Positions 36,865-45,771 of a DNA stretch of 64,000 nt are shown in pieces. The DNA is taken from NCBI RefSeq assembly GCF_004349355.1, contig NZ_SMFK01000017.1:588-64587 (forward strand). Direction: 5' to 3'. The notes under the pieces are model-generated. The model was not told where the DNA came from, searched no databases, and worked only from the letters and a program-made list of their open reading frames with translations. This DNA is from Flavobacterium cellulosilyticum (GTDB lineage Bacteria; Bacteroidota; Bacteroidia; Flavobacteriales; Flavobacteriaceae). The position numbers were made by a program, and so were the translations under genes. How positions within the stretch are numbered: position 1 is the stretch's first letter; each line of letters starts with the position of its first letter.

Positions 36865-37446
36865 ATGACACCATTTCAGAACGCCAGTCAAAGGATTGAT
36901 GCAGAAAATGCACAAGATCCTAACAGTGAAATAGTTCAATCAAAAACATATCCAAAAGAATTATTATATTCGACTAGAATGTATGAAAAGCTTTTGGATT
37001 TTTTTCCTAATGCCTCTCAGGAAGTGCAAATTGCTGCAAAAGCACAACACATTTGCCGATGGAAAATGCCTCGAGAATCCTATACAATGGATCGTATTGG
37101 CTATTTAAAATGGCGTGAGGATTTGAAAAAATTTCATGCAAAAACAACTGCAACGATACTTGAAGAATGTGGTTATAGCCAAGAGTTTATCGATAGAGTT
37201 TCTTTTCTAATCGAGAAAAAATTACTTAAAAAAGACGAAGAAACACAACTCCTAGAAGATGTAATTTGTTTGGTTTTCTTAGAGCATTATTTTGACCCTT
37301 TCGTGCACAAACACGATAGAGAAAAAATGAAAAACATTATTCTAAAAACTTGGAATAAGATGTCAGACAATGGACATCAAGAAGCTTTAAAGATAAATTA
37401 TAGTGCTGAAAACCTTGAGTTAATAAAAGAGGCTCTTGGATTGTAA
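36865..37446 (+). CDS. DUF4202-family protein
   Basis: 193 residues, helical. QIAAKAQHICRWKMPRESYTMDRIGYLKWR, KFHAKTTATILEECGY and ICLVFLEHYFDPFVHKHDREKM are the conserved blocks of DUF4202, with His residues spaced as in metal-dependent HD-like helical proteins (my reading, unproven). The gene sits between nirD and the sensor kinase (35 and 11 bases away), and DUF4202 genes often accompany nitrite or sulfite reductase genes, so a role in nitrogen assimilation is likely. Reaction unknown. Confidence 0.85.
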   Translation: MTPFQNASQRIDAENAQDPNSEIVQSKTYPKELLYSTRMYEKLLDFFPNASQEVQIAAKAQHICRWKMPRESYTMDRIGYLKWREDLKKFHAKTTATILEECGYSQEFIDRVSFLIEKKLLKKDEETQLLEDVICLVFLEHYFDPFVHKHDREKMKNIILKTWNKMSDNGHQEALKINYSAENLELIKEALGL

Positions 37447-37457
37447 TTTGGTCTACT

Positions 37458-39266
37458 ATGAAAAACGGAATCAAATTATCTAATGATACATTTACATTCA
37501 ATAAGTTAAGGCGATTTTATATTTTCGCCTTGTTAACTATTGCTGTAACGGTGATTTTGAGCCAATTTCTAATACAATATAATCTTGAAAGTCAGTTGAG
37601 TGACTCCCGAATTATCAATATTTCGGGAAGACAACGTATGTTGAGTCAAAAATTGACAAAAGAAATTTTGATTCTAAACTTTGTGCCCAACAAAGACAAA
37701 AAGGACGAAGGAATTAAACGCATAAATGACATCATTACACTATGGAAATTTAATCAAAATGCTTTAGAAAAGGGTAATGATAGCCTTGGATTTCCAAAAG
37801 TAATGAGCAAGGAATTGTCTCATTTATTTGTTGCTATAAAACCTAATTTTGATGCTATTGTTACCGCTGCAATACAATTTAAAAACAATCAAACTGCAGG
37901 GTTGTACTACAAAGAGAATCAAGAATTAGTTCAAATTATTTTAGAAAATGGAGATGTTTTTCTTAATAAAATGAATCAAATTGTGGGCGAATACGACAAG
38001 GAAGCCCATGAGAAAGTAACCCTTCAAAGCAAAACGGAATATTTTATACTTTTCTTTACGCTGTTAGTATTACTATTAGAATTCTTGTTTATTTTCAAAC
38101 CTACCAACAAAAAAGTTGAAAATTTAATTTCTAAACTTTTATCCTCTGAAAAAAAGGCTATAAAATTAGCTCATGACACTGAATTAATAAGCGAGATAAA
38201 AGAAAATTCAGTAAAAGAATTGAAGTCGCTGAATTATGCCATGGAGAATACCTTGCTTTATTGCCGTGTAGCACCTGATGGTTCTATTATTCATATTGGA
38301 GAAAAATTCTCTAAACTACTGGATTATAATCCTTTTTTATCGGAAAAACCTTTTGCTCAGGTATTGACACCAATAGAAAAAGAACAGCAATTAATAGAAA
38401 GGATAATTTCAGAAAAGCAACGTACTGGTTGGCAAGGAGAACTCAGTATTAGTGGAAGAAGAGGACAGTCAATTTGGTTGGATATGTCCATGGTTCCAGT
38501 AATCATTCGAAAAGAAGAGTCAGAATTGTTGATTATTTGTTTTGATATTACGGAACGCAAAATAGCTGAAGAGGAAGTTGAGCGATTAAATGCTGAAAAT
38601 ATTGCTGACAAAATAAATCAACAAAAGATAATTTCGAGTAAGATAGTCGAAAACCAAGAAAACGAACAGAATAGAATTGCTAAAGAAATACATGATGGAA
38701 TTGGTCAAATGCTGACAGGACTTAAATTTAGTCTAGAAAGCATCGATCTTAATGATAAGGAAAAATCAGCTCAAAAAATTGAATACCTCAAAAAACTGTC
38801 ATTAGATATTATTAAGGGTGTTCGAACGGCCACATTTAATCTGATGCCGCCTGAATTGAGCGATCATGGCATCAATTCGGCTTTGGCCAAACTTGCGCAA
38901 GAATTGTCAAAACTCACTGGAAAAAATATTCTATTTATTAATAAAACCAATTTTGATATTCGAATGGATTCGTTAGTCGAAATTAATATCTATCGTTTGA
39001 CTCAAGAAGCGATAAACAATGCTATAAAATATGCTGATTCTTCACATATAGTTGTTCAGCTCTCTCATAGTAATGCAATTTTGAGTATTATAGTAGATGA
39101 TAACGGAAAAGGTTTCGATGTTTCAGCAGTAGAAAAAAAGAGAAACAGCGAATCTGGAATGGGACTCTTGTTCATGAAAGAACGGATTCAGTATATCAAT
39201 GGTAGGGTTTTTGTCAATTCTATCGTTAATGAAGGAACTCGCATTACTTTCAATATTCCGATTTAA
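37458..39266 (+). CDS. NarX-like sensor histidine kinase
   Basis: 602 residues. Membrane segment at about 17-40; periplasmic sensor with NISGRQRMLSQKLTKEI, a P-box-like stretch as in NarX/NarQ nitrate sensors; second membrane segment at about 194-212; PAS domain at about 255-375; HisKA_3 dimerisation helix with NRIAKEIHDGIGQMLTG (His412); HATPase with NNAIKYA, DDNGKGFD and GMGLLFMKERI. It starts 11 bases after DUF4202 and probably shares the nirB transcript. Expected partner: the NarL-like regulator at 39,575. A nitrate/nitrite ligand is inferred from the P-box-like sequence and the locus. Confidence 0.88.
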   Translation: MKNGIKLSNDTFTFNKLRRFYIFALLTIAVTVILSQFLIQYNLESQLSDSRIINISGRQRMLSQKLTKEILILNFVPNKDKKDEGIKRINDIITLWKFNQNALEKGNDSLGFPKVMSKELSHLFVAIKPNFDAIVTAAIQFKNNQTAGLYYKENQELVQIILENGDVFLNKMNQIVGEYDKEAHEKVTLQSKTEYFILFFTLLVLLLEFLFIFKPTNKKVENLISKLLSSEKKAIKLAHDTELISEIKENSVKELKSLNYAMENTLLYCRVAPDGSIIHIGEKFSKLLDYNPFLSEKPFAQVLTPIEKEQQLIERIISEKQRTGWQGELSISGRRGQSIWLDMSMVPVIIRKEESELLIICFDITERKIAEEEVERLNAENIADKINQQKIISSKIVENQENEQNRIAKEIHDGIGQMLTGLKFSLESIDLNDKEKSAQKIEYLKKLSLDIIKGVRTATFNLMPPELSDHGINSALAKLAQELSKLTGKNILFINKTNFDIRMDSLVEINIYRLTQEAINNAIKYADSSHIVVQLSHSNAILSIIVDDNGKGFDVSAVEKKRNSESGMGLLFMKERIQYINGRVFVNSIVNEGTRITFNIPI

Positions 39267-39373
39267 AACAAAGAACTTTCAATTTCAAAAGCAATGACAA
39301 TTTTAATATTGAAATGATTTTCAAAGAACAAATTATTTAGTTTTTTTTTAAATTGTCATTGCCATTATTTTTT

Positions 39374-39493
39374 GATATTGCCATTGATATTGCCATTGAT
39401 ATTGCCATTGATATTGCCACTGATTTTGCCGCTGATTTTGCCATTGAATTTGCCATTGATTTTGCCATTGATTTTGCCATTGAAATTGAATTT
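39374..39493. repeat. Tandem 12-bp repeat array between kinase and regulator genes
   Basis: Nine readable units of GATATTGCCATT or close variants (GATTTTGCCATT, GATATTGCCACT and similar) from 39,374 to 39,481, plus a decayed tenth. The reverse strand reads as an N-I-N-G-K-type peptide, but I take that as a by-product of the repeat. Copy number could change by slippage and alter spacing between the two genes. Confidence 0.8.
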
Positions 39494-39574
39494 TGAAAAT
39501 GTTATTGAAAATACGTATCTTAGCAATATAATAGCTACATATACGTAATAATAAAATTTAACAGTAAGTAAATT

Positions 39575-40237
39575 ATGAATAATCCCATTAGAGTTGTTAT
39601 AGCAGATGATCATGTTTTTGTAAGAGATGGTATTAAATCATTATTAGAAAGCGAAGTAAATATTGTTGTTGTAGGCGAAGCCACAGATGGATTGGAAGCA
39701 TTGAAAATTGTTGAAATCCACCAACCTGATATGTTGATTCTGGATATTCGAATGCCAAACATGACTGGTATTGAAGTTGTAGAAAAATTGAGAAGTCAAA
39801 ACAATCAAGTCAAAATAATAATGCTTTCGATGCATGAGTCGGAAGAATATGTACTTAAATCAATAAAAGCAGGAGCTGATGGTTATTTGTTGAAAGGATC
39901 TAGCAAAGAGGAGTTTCTGAAGGCTTTGAATACCGTTGCTGATGGTGGTAAGTATTTTAGTGGTGACATCTCCTCTATTTTGATAGGTCAACTGGTTCAT
40001 CCTACTGCAATTTCTGCTGAGACAAAAGTGACAATCAACGAAGAAATGCAAATAACCAAAAGAGAAAAAGAAATACTTACTTTGTTATTATCGGGTAAAG
40101 GAAATAAAGAAATTGCAGAGGCATTAGATATTAGCAAACGAACTGCAGAAGTGCATCGTTTTAATTTAATGAAAAAATTGAAAGTAAAAAATTTAATGGA
40201 ACTTTCTAATAAAGCGTCTGAATATTCTTTAATCTGA
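39575..40237 (+). CDS. NarL/FixJ-type response regulator
   Basis: 220 residues. Receiver domain with DD at 11-12, phospho-acceptor Asp57 (MLILDIRMPN), Thr/Ser and Lys switch residues (LSMHES, LLKGSS); LuxR-type helix-turn-helix at about 155-212 (ITKREKEILTLLLSGKGNKEIAEALDISKRTAEVHRF). Its 14 bases TTTAACAGTAAGTA (39,557-39,570), just before the start, are identical to 33,712-33,725 in the nirB control region. Likely partner of the preceding kinase, controlling nirB, narK and the transport operon. A terminator hairpin lies downstream. Confidence 0.9.
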   Translation: MNNPIRVVIADDHVFVRDGIKSLLESEVNIVVVGEATDGLEALKIVEIHQPDMLILDIRMPNMTGIEVVEKLRSQNNQVKIIMLSMHESEEYVLKSIKAGADGYLLKGSSKEEFLKALNTVADGGKYFSGDISSILIGQLVHPTAISAETKVTINEEMQITKREKEILTLLLSGKGNKEIAEALDISKRTAEVHRFNLMKKLKVKNLMELSNKASEYSLI

Positions 40238-40304
40238 GGTATTGCAACTTAAAAATACGTATGAAAACTTAAAAAAGTACGTATAAATACTTAATTATTA
40301 TTGA

Positions 40305-40328
40305 AAAGCTGCGTTTTCGCAGGTTTTT
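40305..40328 (+). terminator. Terminator after response regulator gene
   Basis: CTGCG-TTTT-CGCAG (40,309-40,322) followed by GTTTTT. It separates the regulator from narK, which has its own promoter. Confidence 0.7.
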
Positions 40329-40330
40329 AA

Positions 40331-40352
40331 TAAGTCTTACTACTTATATTTG
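40331..40352 (+). promoter_or_regulatory. narK promoter with operator
   Basis: TAAGTC-TTAC-TACTTA (40,331-40,346) overlaps by two bases the -7 element TATATTTG (40,345-40,352). This is the same layout as at nirB, with one mismatch in the palindrome. Confidence 0.6.
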
Positions 40353-40371
40353 TAAAAAAAATATAAGTATT

Positions 40372-41865
40372 ATGAAAAGTGAAACATCATTATCTCAATC
40401 ACACAAAATTTTATTTTTAAATACACTTGCTTTCACAGTATGTTTTGCCTGTTGGACCTTAAATGGAGTATTAGTTACTTTCTTGGTTGACAATGGTATT
40501 TTCAAATGGAGTGTAGTTCAAGTGGGATGGCTTTTAGGAATTCCAATTTTGACAGGATCTATTATGCGTTTGCCAATGGGTATTTTGACAGATAAATTTG
40601 GTGGGAAATATGTATTTGGTTTATTACTTTTATTGTGTTCTATACCTTTATTTCTTCTGCCTTATGCAGATAGTTTTGCAATGTTTGCTGTTTTAAGTTT
40701 CTTGTTTGGAATGGTAGGTACTGGATTTGCTGTTGGAATTGGTTTTACCTCCGTTTGGTATCCTAAAGAATGGCAAGGTAGAGCATTGGGTATTTTCGGA
40801 ATGGGAAATGCAGGAGCTGCCATAACAACCTTTATGGCGCCATCTTTATTGAATCATTTTGCAATAGAAGATCCTCAAAATGGTTGGAAAATATTACCTG
40901 TAATTTATGGTGTAGCTTTATTGGTTATTGGAGCAATATTTTTAATATTTACTACCAACAAAAAAGTGGAAAAATCGAATAAAACAATTCCTGAAATGCT
41001 TTCGACTTTGAAAAGTCCACGTGTATGGAGATTTGGAGCGTATTATTTTCTAGTATTTGGTTTTTTTGTAGCTTATTCACAATGGTTGTTGCCTAACTTT
41101 ATGAATACGTATCGCACCACTCTTGTTATGGGAGGTATGTTTGCCACTATGTTTAGTTTGCCATCGGGTGTCATCCGGGCTTTTGGAGGTTATTTGTCGG
41201 ATAAATTTGGAGCCAGAAAAGTGATGTATTGGGTACTTAGTTCAACGGTAATTTTAAGTTTTTTATTGATGATTCCTAGAATGGATGTTTTTACAGCTGG
41301 TCCTGGAGTTATGGCAGGTAAAAAAGGAATTGTTACTGAAGTTTCAGCTACAAATATAAAAGTAGGAGACAAAGATTTTCCAGTTAAATTAAAGGATGAT
41401 GCAACTATGGAAGGATCTATTTTTCCAACTAAAAGTTCTTGGCAAGAGGTTGTTGTAGCTCAGAACCAAGAAGTGAAGAAGAAGGAATTGTTAGCTAAAG
41501 GCGTAACTCATATTCATTTTGATGCAAATGTGTGGGTGTATTTATTTTTAGTGATTTTAATAGGTATTTCTTGGGGAATAGGAAAAGCAGCAGTTTACAA
41601 ACACATTCCTGATTATTTTCCAAATGAAGTGGGTGTAGTAGGAGGAATGGTAGGATTACTCGGAGGACTTGGTGGATTTTTTGGACCAATAATCTTTGGA
41701 TATCTCTTGACTGCCACTGGTTTCTGGGCGAGTTCATGGATGTTTGTATTAGTATTTTCATCGTTATGTTTGATTTGGATGCACAGAACTATTACTAAAA
41801 TGATGAACGAAAAACAACAAGATTTATCCTTACAAATGGAGCGTCAATCTTCAAAAAAGAAATAA
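40372..41865 (+). CDS. narK: Nitrate/nitrite MFS transporter with periplasmic insert
   Basis: 497 residues with twelve predicted membrane segments. The nitrate-signature region GIFGMGNAGAAI, the two MFS loop motifs (DKFGGKYVFG, DKFGARKVMYW) and the late GLLGGLGGFFGPIIFGYL identify the NarK/NasA nitrate-nitrite porter family. Odd feature: about 85 residues (roughly 308-392, starting GPGVMAGKKGIVTEVSATN and IKVGDKDFPVKL) inserted between segments 9 and 10, on the predicted periplasmic side, with a beta-barrel-like run. Its own promoter carries the operator described. A strong terminator follows. Confidence 0.9.
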   Translation: MKSETSLSQSHKILFLNTLAFTVCFACWTLNGVLVTFLVDNGIFKWSVVQVGWLLGIPILTGSIMRLPMGILTDKFGGKYVFGLLLLLCSIPLFLLPYADSFAMFAVLSFLFGMVGTGFAVGIGFTSVWYPKEWQGRALGIFGMGNAGAAITTFMAPSLLNHFAIEDPQNGWKILPVIYGVALLVIGAIFLIFTTNKKVEKSNKTIPEMLSTLKSPRVWRFGAYYFLVFGFFVAYSQWLLPNFMNTYRTTLVMGGMFATMFSLPSGVIRAFGGYLSDKFGARKVMYWVLSSTVILSFLLMIPRMDVFTAGPGVMAGKKGIVTEVSATNIKVGDKDFPVKLKDDATMEGSIFPTKSSWQEVVVAQNQEVKKKELLAKGVTHIHFDANVWVYLFLVILIGISWGIGKAAVYKHIPDYFPNEVGVVGGMVGLLGGLGGFFGPIIFGYLLTATGFWASSWMFVLVFSSLCLIWMHRTITKMMNEKQQDLSLQMERQSSKKK

Positions 41866-41884
41866 ATTTTTTAATAAATGTTTA

Positions 41885-41922
41885 ACACAAAAGCCTTTGA
41901 AGAATTTTAAAGGCTTTTGTGT
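41885..41922. terminator. Terminator after narK
   Basis: 14-bp perfect stem (ACACAAAAGCCTTT at 41,885-41,898; AAAGGCTTTTGTGT at 41,909-41,922) followed by TTT. It is between narK and the convergent transport operon. Confidence 0.85.
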
Positions 41923-42075
41923 TTTAATAAGGAATCAATTAATTGATTACAACTCCTTAATTATATCCAATTACTTTTTGTTTAACTCGAAGACAGATTT
42001 GCCCATTTCTTCGGTTTCTATGACCAGACAAAATTTAGGATAGCGATTACCATTTTATGTAGAGTTTTATAAAAT

Positions 42076-42632
42076 TCAGGAATTATTTTTCACCAATCTA
42101 ATATTAATTTCTCTATCCACATAAGTCCATTCTTCAGTTTTCCTCAGTGTGTATAAAAGTTGTTCAAAAGCATCGGCATCAGCATGAGTATACTCGAACC
42201 AAGTTAAAAAATCAAAGGGTTCACCAATATCTAGTGAATGGAATAATTTGCGTGCAGTTGCTGGAAGATATTTCATTCCCGTTTGCGTATGTTGTGATTT
42301 GTTTTCCATTATTTTCCTCCGTTCATCTTGCGCCAGATTCTCCACCAAGTTTCTGATTTTTTAATCGGAATAAAAGCAGCTAGGCTAGCATTTGATCTAT
42401 CAAGTTCTTTTTGAATTGAAGTCAATTTGTCTTTGTCATCTTTTTCAGTGTAACATAAATTGCTGATAATTCCTTTGAGAGTCGAGATTCATGTATTGTT
42501 TTGAGCTAAATTGCTAGGTACTTTTGAAAGGTGAGAAACTAATGGTATTGGATTACCCATAAGAGTTGCCATTGAAGTTACATTCCAGTCTCCAGTTTTA
42601 TCACCGACGAAATCATATATCGTACTTGTCAT
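42076..42632 (-). pseudogene. Chlorite-dismutase-family haem protein, broken
   Basis: Two frames together spell one protein of about 185 residues, the size of short dimeric chlorite dismutases: FVGDKTGDWNVTSMATLMGN, SNLCYTEKDDKDKLT, AALIP-like AAFIPIKKSETWW, ENLAQDERRKIMENKSQH, YLPATARKLFH and FDFLTWFEY...TEEWTYVDREINIRL. Two lesions are seen: a TGA at 42,491-42,489 (CGA to TGA is the simple explanation) and a one-base loss in the GGTGG run near 42,342, which shifts the frame after ETWW. The His of KSQH and the Arg of TARKL may correspond to the proximal haem ligand and active-site Arg. It is the last gene behind nrtD in the same direction, so it was once part of the nitrate operon. Confidence 0.75.
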
Positions 42633-42726
42633 TACTATTTCTTAAATTAATTACAGTATTTTTTTAATATAAAAAATTCCCATAATGCAGTGCATCACAG
42701 GAATTCTAAACAAAACCAATTTTACG

Positions 42727-43533
42727 CTAACTTTTGTACACCATTCCCATATCTTCAATAGAAAAGGTGTCTGTTAATAAGTGTAATAATCGATCTCTTA
42801 GTTCTATATATTCAGGTAATTTTACAATTTCTATTTTGTTTCTAGGTCTAGGTAAGTGAACCTCTTCTATTTCTCTAATAGTTGAAGCTGGACCATCATT
42901 TAATACCACAATTCTATCGGATAAAAATAAGGCTTCTTCTATGTCATGTGTAATCATGATAATAGTTTTGTCTCTATTATTTAAGTTCCATAATTTCAAC
43001 ACTTCCAGCTGCATAGTACTTTTGGTAAATGCATCCAAAGCGCCAAAAGGCTCGTCTAATAATAATACTCCTGGATTGATGGCGAATGCTCTTGCAATAG
43101 CCACTCTTTGTTTCATTCCACCTGATAATTGTCCGGGTAATTTATCTCTATGGGTAAGTAAATTAACCATTTTAAGATAATGATCTACAATGTCATGCTT
43201 TTCTTTCTTAGAGCAATCCATAACGGAATCAACTGCTTGAAAAATGTTTTCATGTACAGACAACCACGGTAAAAGTGAATAATTCTGGAAAACAATTCCT
43301 CTATCTGGTCCAGGTCCTTTTATTGTTTTACCATCTAATACAACTGTTCCTCCAGTTGGAGTTATCATTCCAGCAATGGCATTCATAATGGTTGATTTGC
43401 CACAACCTGAATGACCTATTATTGATATTATTTCTCCTTTTTTTATGGATAAATTAATACCTGTTACAGCAACATATTTTCCTTTTGGTGTTGGAAACGA
43501 AATTTCCAAATCCTTAATTTCTAAATAACTCAT
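42727..43533 (-). CDS. nrtD: Nitrate ABC transporter ATPase
   Basis: 268 residues. Walker A GHSGCGKST, ABC signature LSGGMKQR, Walker B GVLLLDEPFGALD, switch His in ITHDIEEALFLSDR. The sequence belongs to the NrtD/SsuB/TauB group of importers. Encoded 19 bases behind the permease. No NrtC-like fusion is present, so the importer probably runs on a homodimer of this protein. Confidence 0.88.
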   Translation of the reverse strand: MSYLEIKDLEISFPTPKGKYVAVTGINLSIKKGEIISIIGHSGCGKSTIMNAIAGMITPTGGTVVLDGKTIKGPGPDRGIVFQNYSLLPWLSVHENIFQAVDSVMDCSKKEKHDIVDHYLKMVNLLTHRDKLPGQLSGGMKQRVAIARAFAINPGVLLLDEPFGALDAFTKSTMQLEVLKLWNLNNRDKTIIMITHDIEEALFLSDRIVVLNDGPASTIREIEEVHLPRPRNKIEIVKLPEYIELRDRLLHLLTDTFSIEDMGMVYKS

Positions 43534-43552
43534 AGTCGTATGTTTTAATTTG

Positions 43553-44440
43553 TTAAGCTTTATAGGCTACCTTAGTTTCTATATAAGTAAATATTCTGTC
43601 GAAAAGCAATCCAACAACACCAATAATGATTATTGCAGAAATTACTTTTTCTAAACTCAGTGCATTCCAACTATCCCATACAAAGAATCCAATTCCTGAT
43701 CCACCTGATAGCATTTCCCCTGCAACGATAACTAACCAAGCAACACTAATACTCAATCGTAGCCCAGTAATAATATGAGGCAAACTATAAGGGATTAATA
43801 TTTTAGTTAAATATCTCGTTGTTGAAAATCCAAAAGCTTTTGCCACGTTTTTATGATCTTGTGGAATGGAGGCAACTCCAAACGAAGTATTGATTAAGGT
43901 AGACCAAAGAGAAGTTATGAATACGATAAAAATAGTTGCTAGCCCCGTGTCTTTAAATACAACTAAGCCAATTGGGAACCAAGCCAAAGGGGATACTGGT
44001 TTAAGTAATTGTACAATAGGATATAAAATTTGTTTGCTAATTGTGCTTGCTCCCATTAGTATTCCAATTGGAATTGCAATTAAAGAACCTAAAGTAAAGC
44101 CAAGTAATACCGTTTTTATGGAGTTAAATAGTTGTAAACCAATTCCTTTGTCGTTAGGTCCATAATCGTAAAAAGGATCACTAATCATTTCTTTTAAAAC
44201 AGTTAATGTTGCTGTTGGTCCAGGAAGTGCGTCTTTGGTGTAAAGACTTAATAAACTCCATAATCCACCAAATAAGAGTAAACCAATACAAGCCAAAATC
44301 AACGATTTTGTTTTTAAAAGTATTGTGCTTAATGCTGATTTAAATTTAAAATCCCTAATTGAGCTTTTTACATTTGATTTTTCAAAAATGTTGATTGTTT
44401 CGTCGTTTTCCTGTAGGGTTAAAGTGTTTTTGTCAGACAT
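43553..44440 (-). CDS. nrtB: Nitrate ABC transporter permease
   Basis: 295 residues. A cytoplasmic tail of about 35 residues precedes six membrane segments (from about 42 to 290). The EAA-type loop reads GVASIPQDHKNVAKAFGFSTTRYLTKILIP, the site for ATPase contact. LKPVSPLAWFPIGLV is a NrtB-typical block. Together with NrtA and NrtD it makes an inner-membrane nitrate/nitrite importer. Between nrtA and this gene lies a small hairpin (44,484-44,504) that could reduce downstream transcription relative to the binding protein. Confidence 0.9.
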   Translation of the reverse strand: MSDKNTLTLQENDETINIFEKSNVKSSIRDFKFKSALSTILLKTKSLILACIGLLLFGGLWSLLSLYTKDALPGPTATLTVLKEMISDPFYDYGPNDKGIGLQLFNSIKTVLLGFTLGSLIAIPIGILMGASTISKQILYPIVQLLKPVSPLAWFPIGLVVFKDTGLATIFIVFITSLWSTLINTSFGVASIPQDHKNVAKAFGFSTTRYLTKILIPYSLPHIITGLRLSISVAWLVIVAGEMLSGGSGIGFFVWDSWNALSLEKVISAIIIIGVVGLLFDRIFTYIETKVAYKA

Positions 44441-44483
44441 AATATTTGATTTAGTTTAATATTGTATTTTAATTGTATGCTAC

Positions 44484-44504
44484 TCCCTCACCTTAAGAGA
44501 GGGA
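44484..44504 (-). promoter_or_regulatory. Intercistronic hairpin nrtA-nrtB
   Basis: TCCCTC pairs with GAGGGA around a 9-base loop in the 83-base gap. A partial attenuator or RNA-stabilising 3' end for nrtA mRNA is plausible. Confidence 0.45.
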
Positions 44505-44523
44505 ATAGAATATAATGTTTGAA

Positions 44524-45750
44524 TTATTTTTTCACTACTTTTAAATAAGCAGCAGGATTTGAAGGGTCAAAAAGGGTTTTATCCATAGTCAATGAAAAGG
44601 GTTTCATATCATCAGTAGGTATTTTTACTTTCATGCTTTTGGCTACTTCTTCATATAAATCTTGAAGGATCAATTTATCAGCAATTGCTTTATAATTTGG
44701 TGCATCTTTCAAATATCCAAAGCGAACAAATTGTGCCATCGCCCAAATTGCATAAGATTTTCGTGGATAGTTTACAGTTCCACCTTTGTAAAATACCATA
44801 TAATCATTGTCGTAAATTTCTGTTCCTTGGTTGCAACCTAAATCATAATTCCCCATTAGTCTGTTTTCAATTACATCAGCTGGTGCATTTACATAAGGCG
44901 CTTTTCCGATAATTGATGCAGCTTTTTTACGATTTGCAGGTACATCTAGCCACATGCAGGCTTCCATAATAGCTTTCATAACTTTTTTCAGATCTTCTTT
45001 ACGGTCTTCACTAAATTCTTTATTGACAACCAATGCTTTTTCAGGATGGTCTTTCCAGATATCTTGTGTTGCAATTTGAGTAAAACCAACTCCTTGTTTT
45101 ACGGCAACTCCACCCCAAGGTTCACCTACGCAAAATCCATCCATATTTCCCACTTTCATGTTGGCCACCATTTGAGGAGGCGGAATAGTGATTATTTTCA
45201 CCGCTTTTTGGTTCAATCCTGCAATTGCCATCCAGTTTCTTAACCATAAATCGTGAGTTCCACCAGGGAAAGTCATTGCGAATGTTACTTCTTTTTCCGC
45301 TTTTATTTTTGCGGCTACAACTGGAGCAATTTTATTCATTTGTTTAAAAGCTACCTTACCACAAAAATCATTTGAAAGTGTGATGGCTTGGCCATTTTCA
45401 CTCAACATCATTGCAATTTTCATTTCTGATCCCGCTTTTCCACCAACTCCAGTGTATACTGAAAAAGGCATAGTATATAAACAATGCGCTCCGTCAAGTT
45501 CGCCAGTTAAGATTTTATCACGAACATTTGCCCAAGAAGATTCTTTAGTTACAATTACTTCAACTCCATATTTTTTGAATAATCCGAGTTCCTTTGCCAT
45601 AACAATCGGAGAACAATCGGTAAGTGGAATAAATCCTAATTTTATAGGCTCTTTAGATTGTGCATTTGATGAGAATGAAACTAGCGCTACTACCATCGTT
45701 AGTATCGATGTCGTTATAAGACTTGCTATTTGTTTGTTTAATTTTTTCAT
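44524..45750 (-). CDS. nrtA: Nitrate-binding protein of ABC transporter
   Basis: 408 residues. Sec signal peptide of about 31 residues ending SSNAQ, with no lipobox, so the mature protein is probably free in the periplasm, unlike the lipoprotein form of cyanobacteria. IKLGFIPLTDCSPIVMAKELGLFKKYG, SWANVRDKILTGELDGAHCLYTMPFSVY, MTFPGGTHDLWLRNWMA and NMDGFCVGEPWGGVAVKQG are landmarks of NrtA/CmpA-like proteins. The ligand is most likely nitrate or nitrite; bicarbonate (CmpA) is less likely in this locus. Confidence 0.9.
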   Translation of the reverse strand: MKKLNKQIASLITTSILTMVVALVSFSSNAQSKEPIKLGFIPLTDCSPIVMAKELGLFKKYGVEVIVTKESSWANVRDKILTGELDGAHCLYTMPFSVYTGVGGKAGSEMKIAMMLSENGQAITLSNDFCGKVAFKQMNKIAPVVAAKIKAEKEVTFAMTFPGGTHDLWLRNWMAIAGLNQKAVKIITIPPPQMVANMKVGNMDGFCVGEPWGGVAVKQGVGFTQIATQDIWKDHPEKALVVNKEFSEDRKEDLKKVMKAIMEACMWLDVPANRKKAASIIGKAPYVNAPADVIENRLMGNYDLGCNQGTEIYDNDYMVFYKGGTVNYPRKSYAIWAMAQFVRFGYLKDAPNYKAIADKLILQDLYEEVAKSMKVKIPTDDMKPFSLTMDKTLFDPSNPAAYLKVVKK

Positions 45751-45771
45751 TTTATTTTATTTAAATTTTAA

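Noticed and set aside
39365..39613. Reverse-strand open frame with repeated N-I-N-G-K text
   Set aside because: It is the translation of the 12-bp repeat array and overlaps the regulator start; no signal for translation.
42489..42491. TGA as a selenocysteine codon in the chlorite-dismutase-like gene
   Set aside because: A second, independent frameshift in the same gene and no SECIS-like hairpin directly after the TGA favour simple decay.
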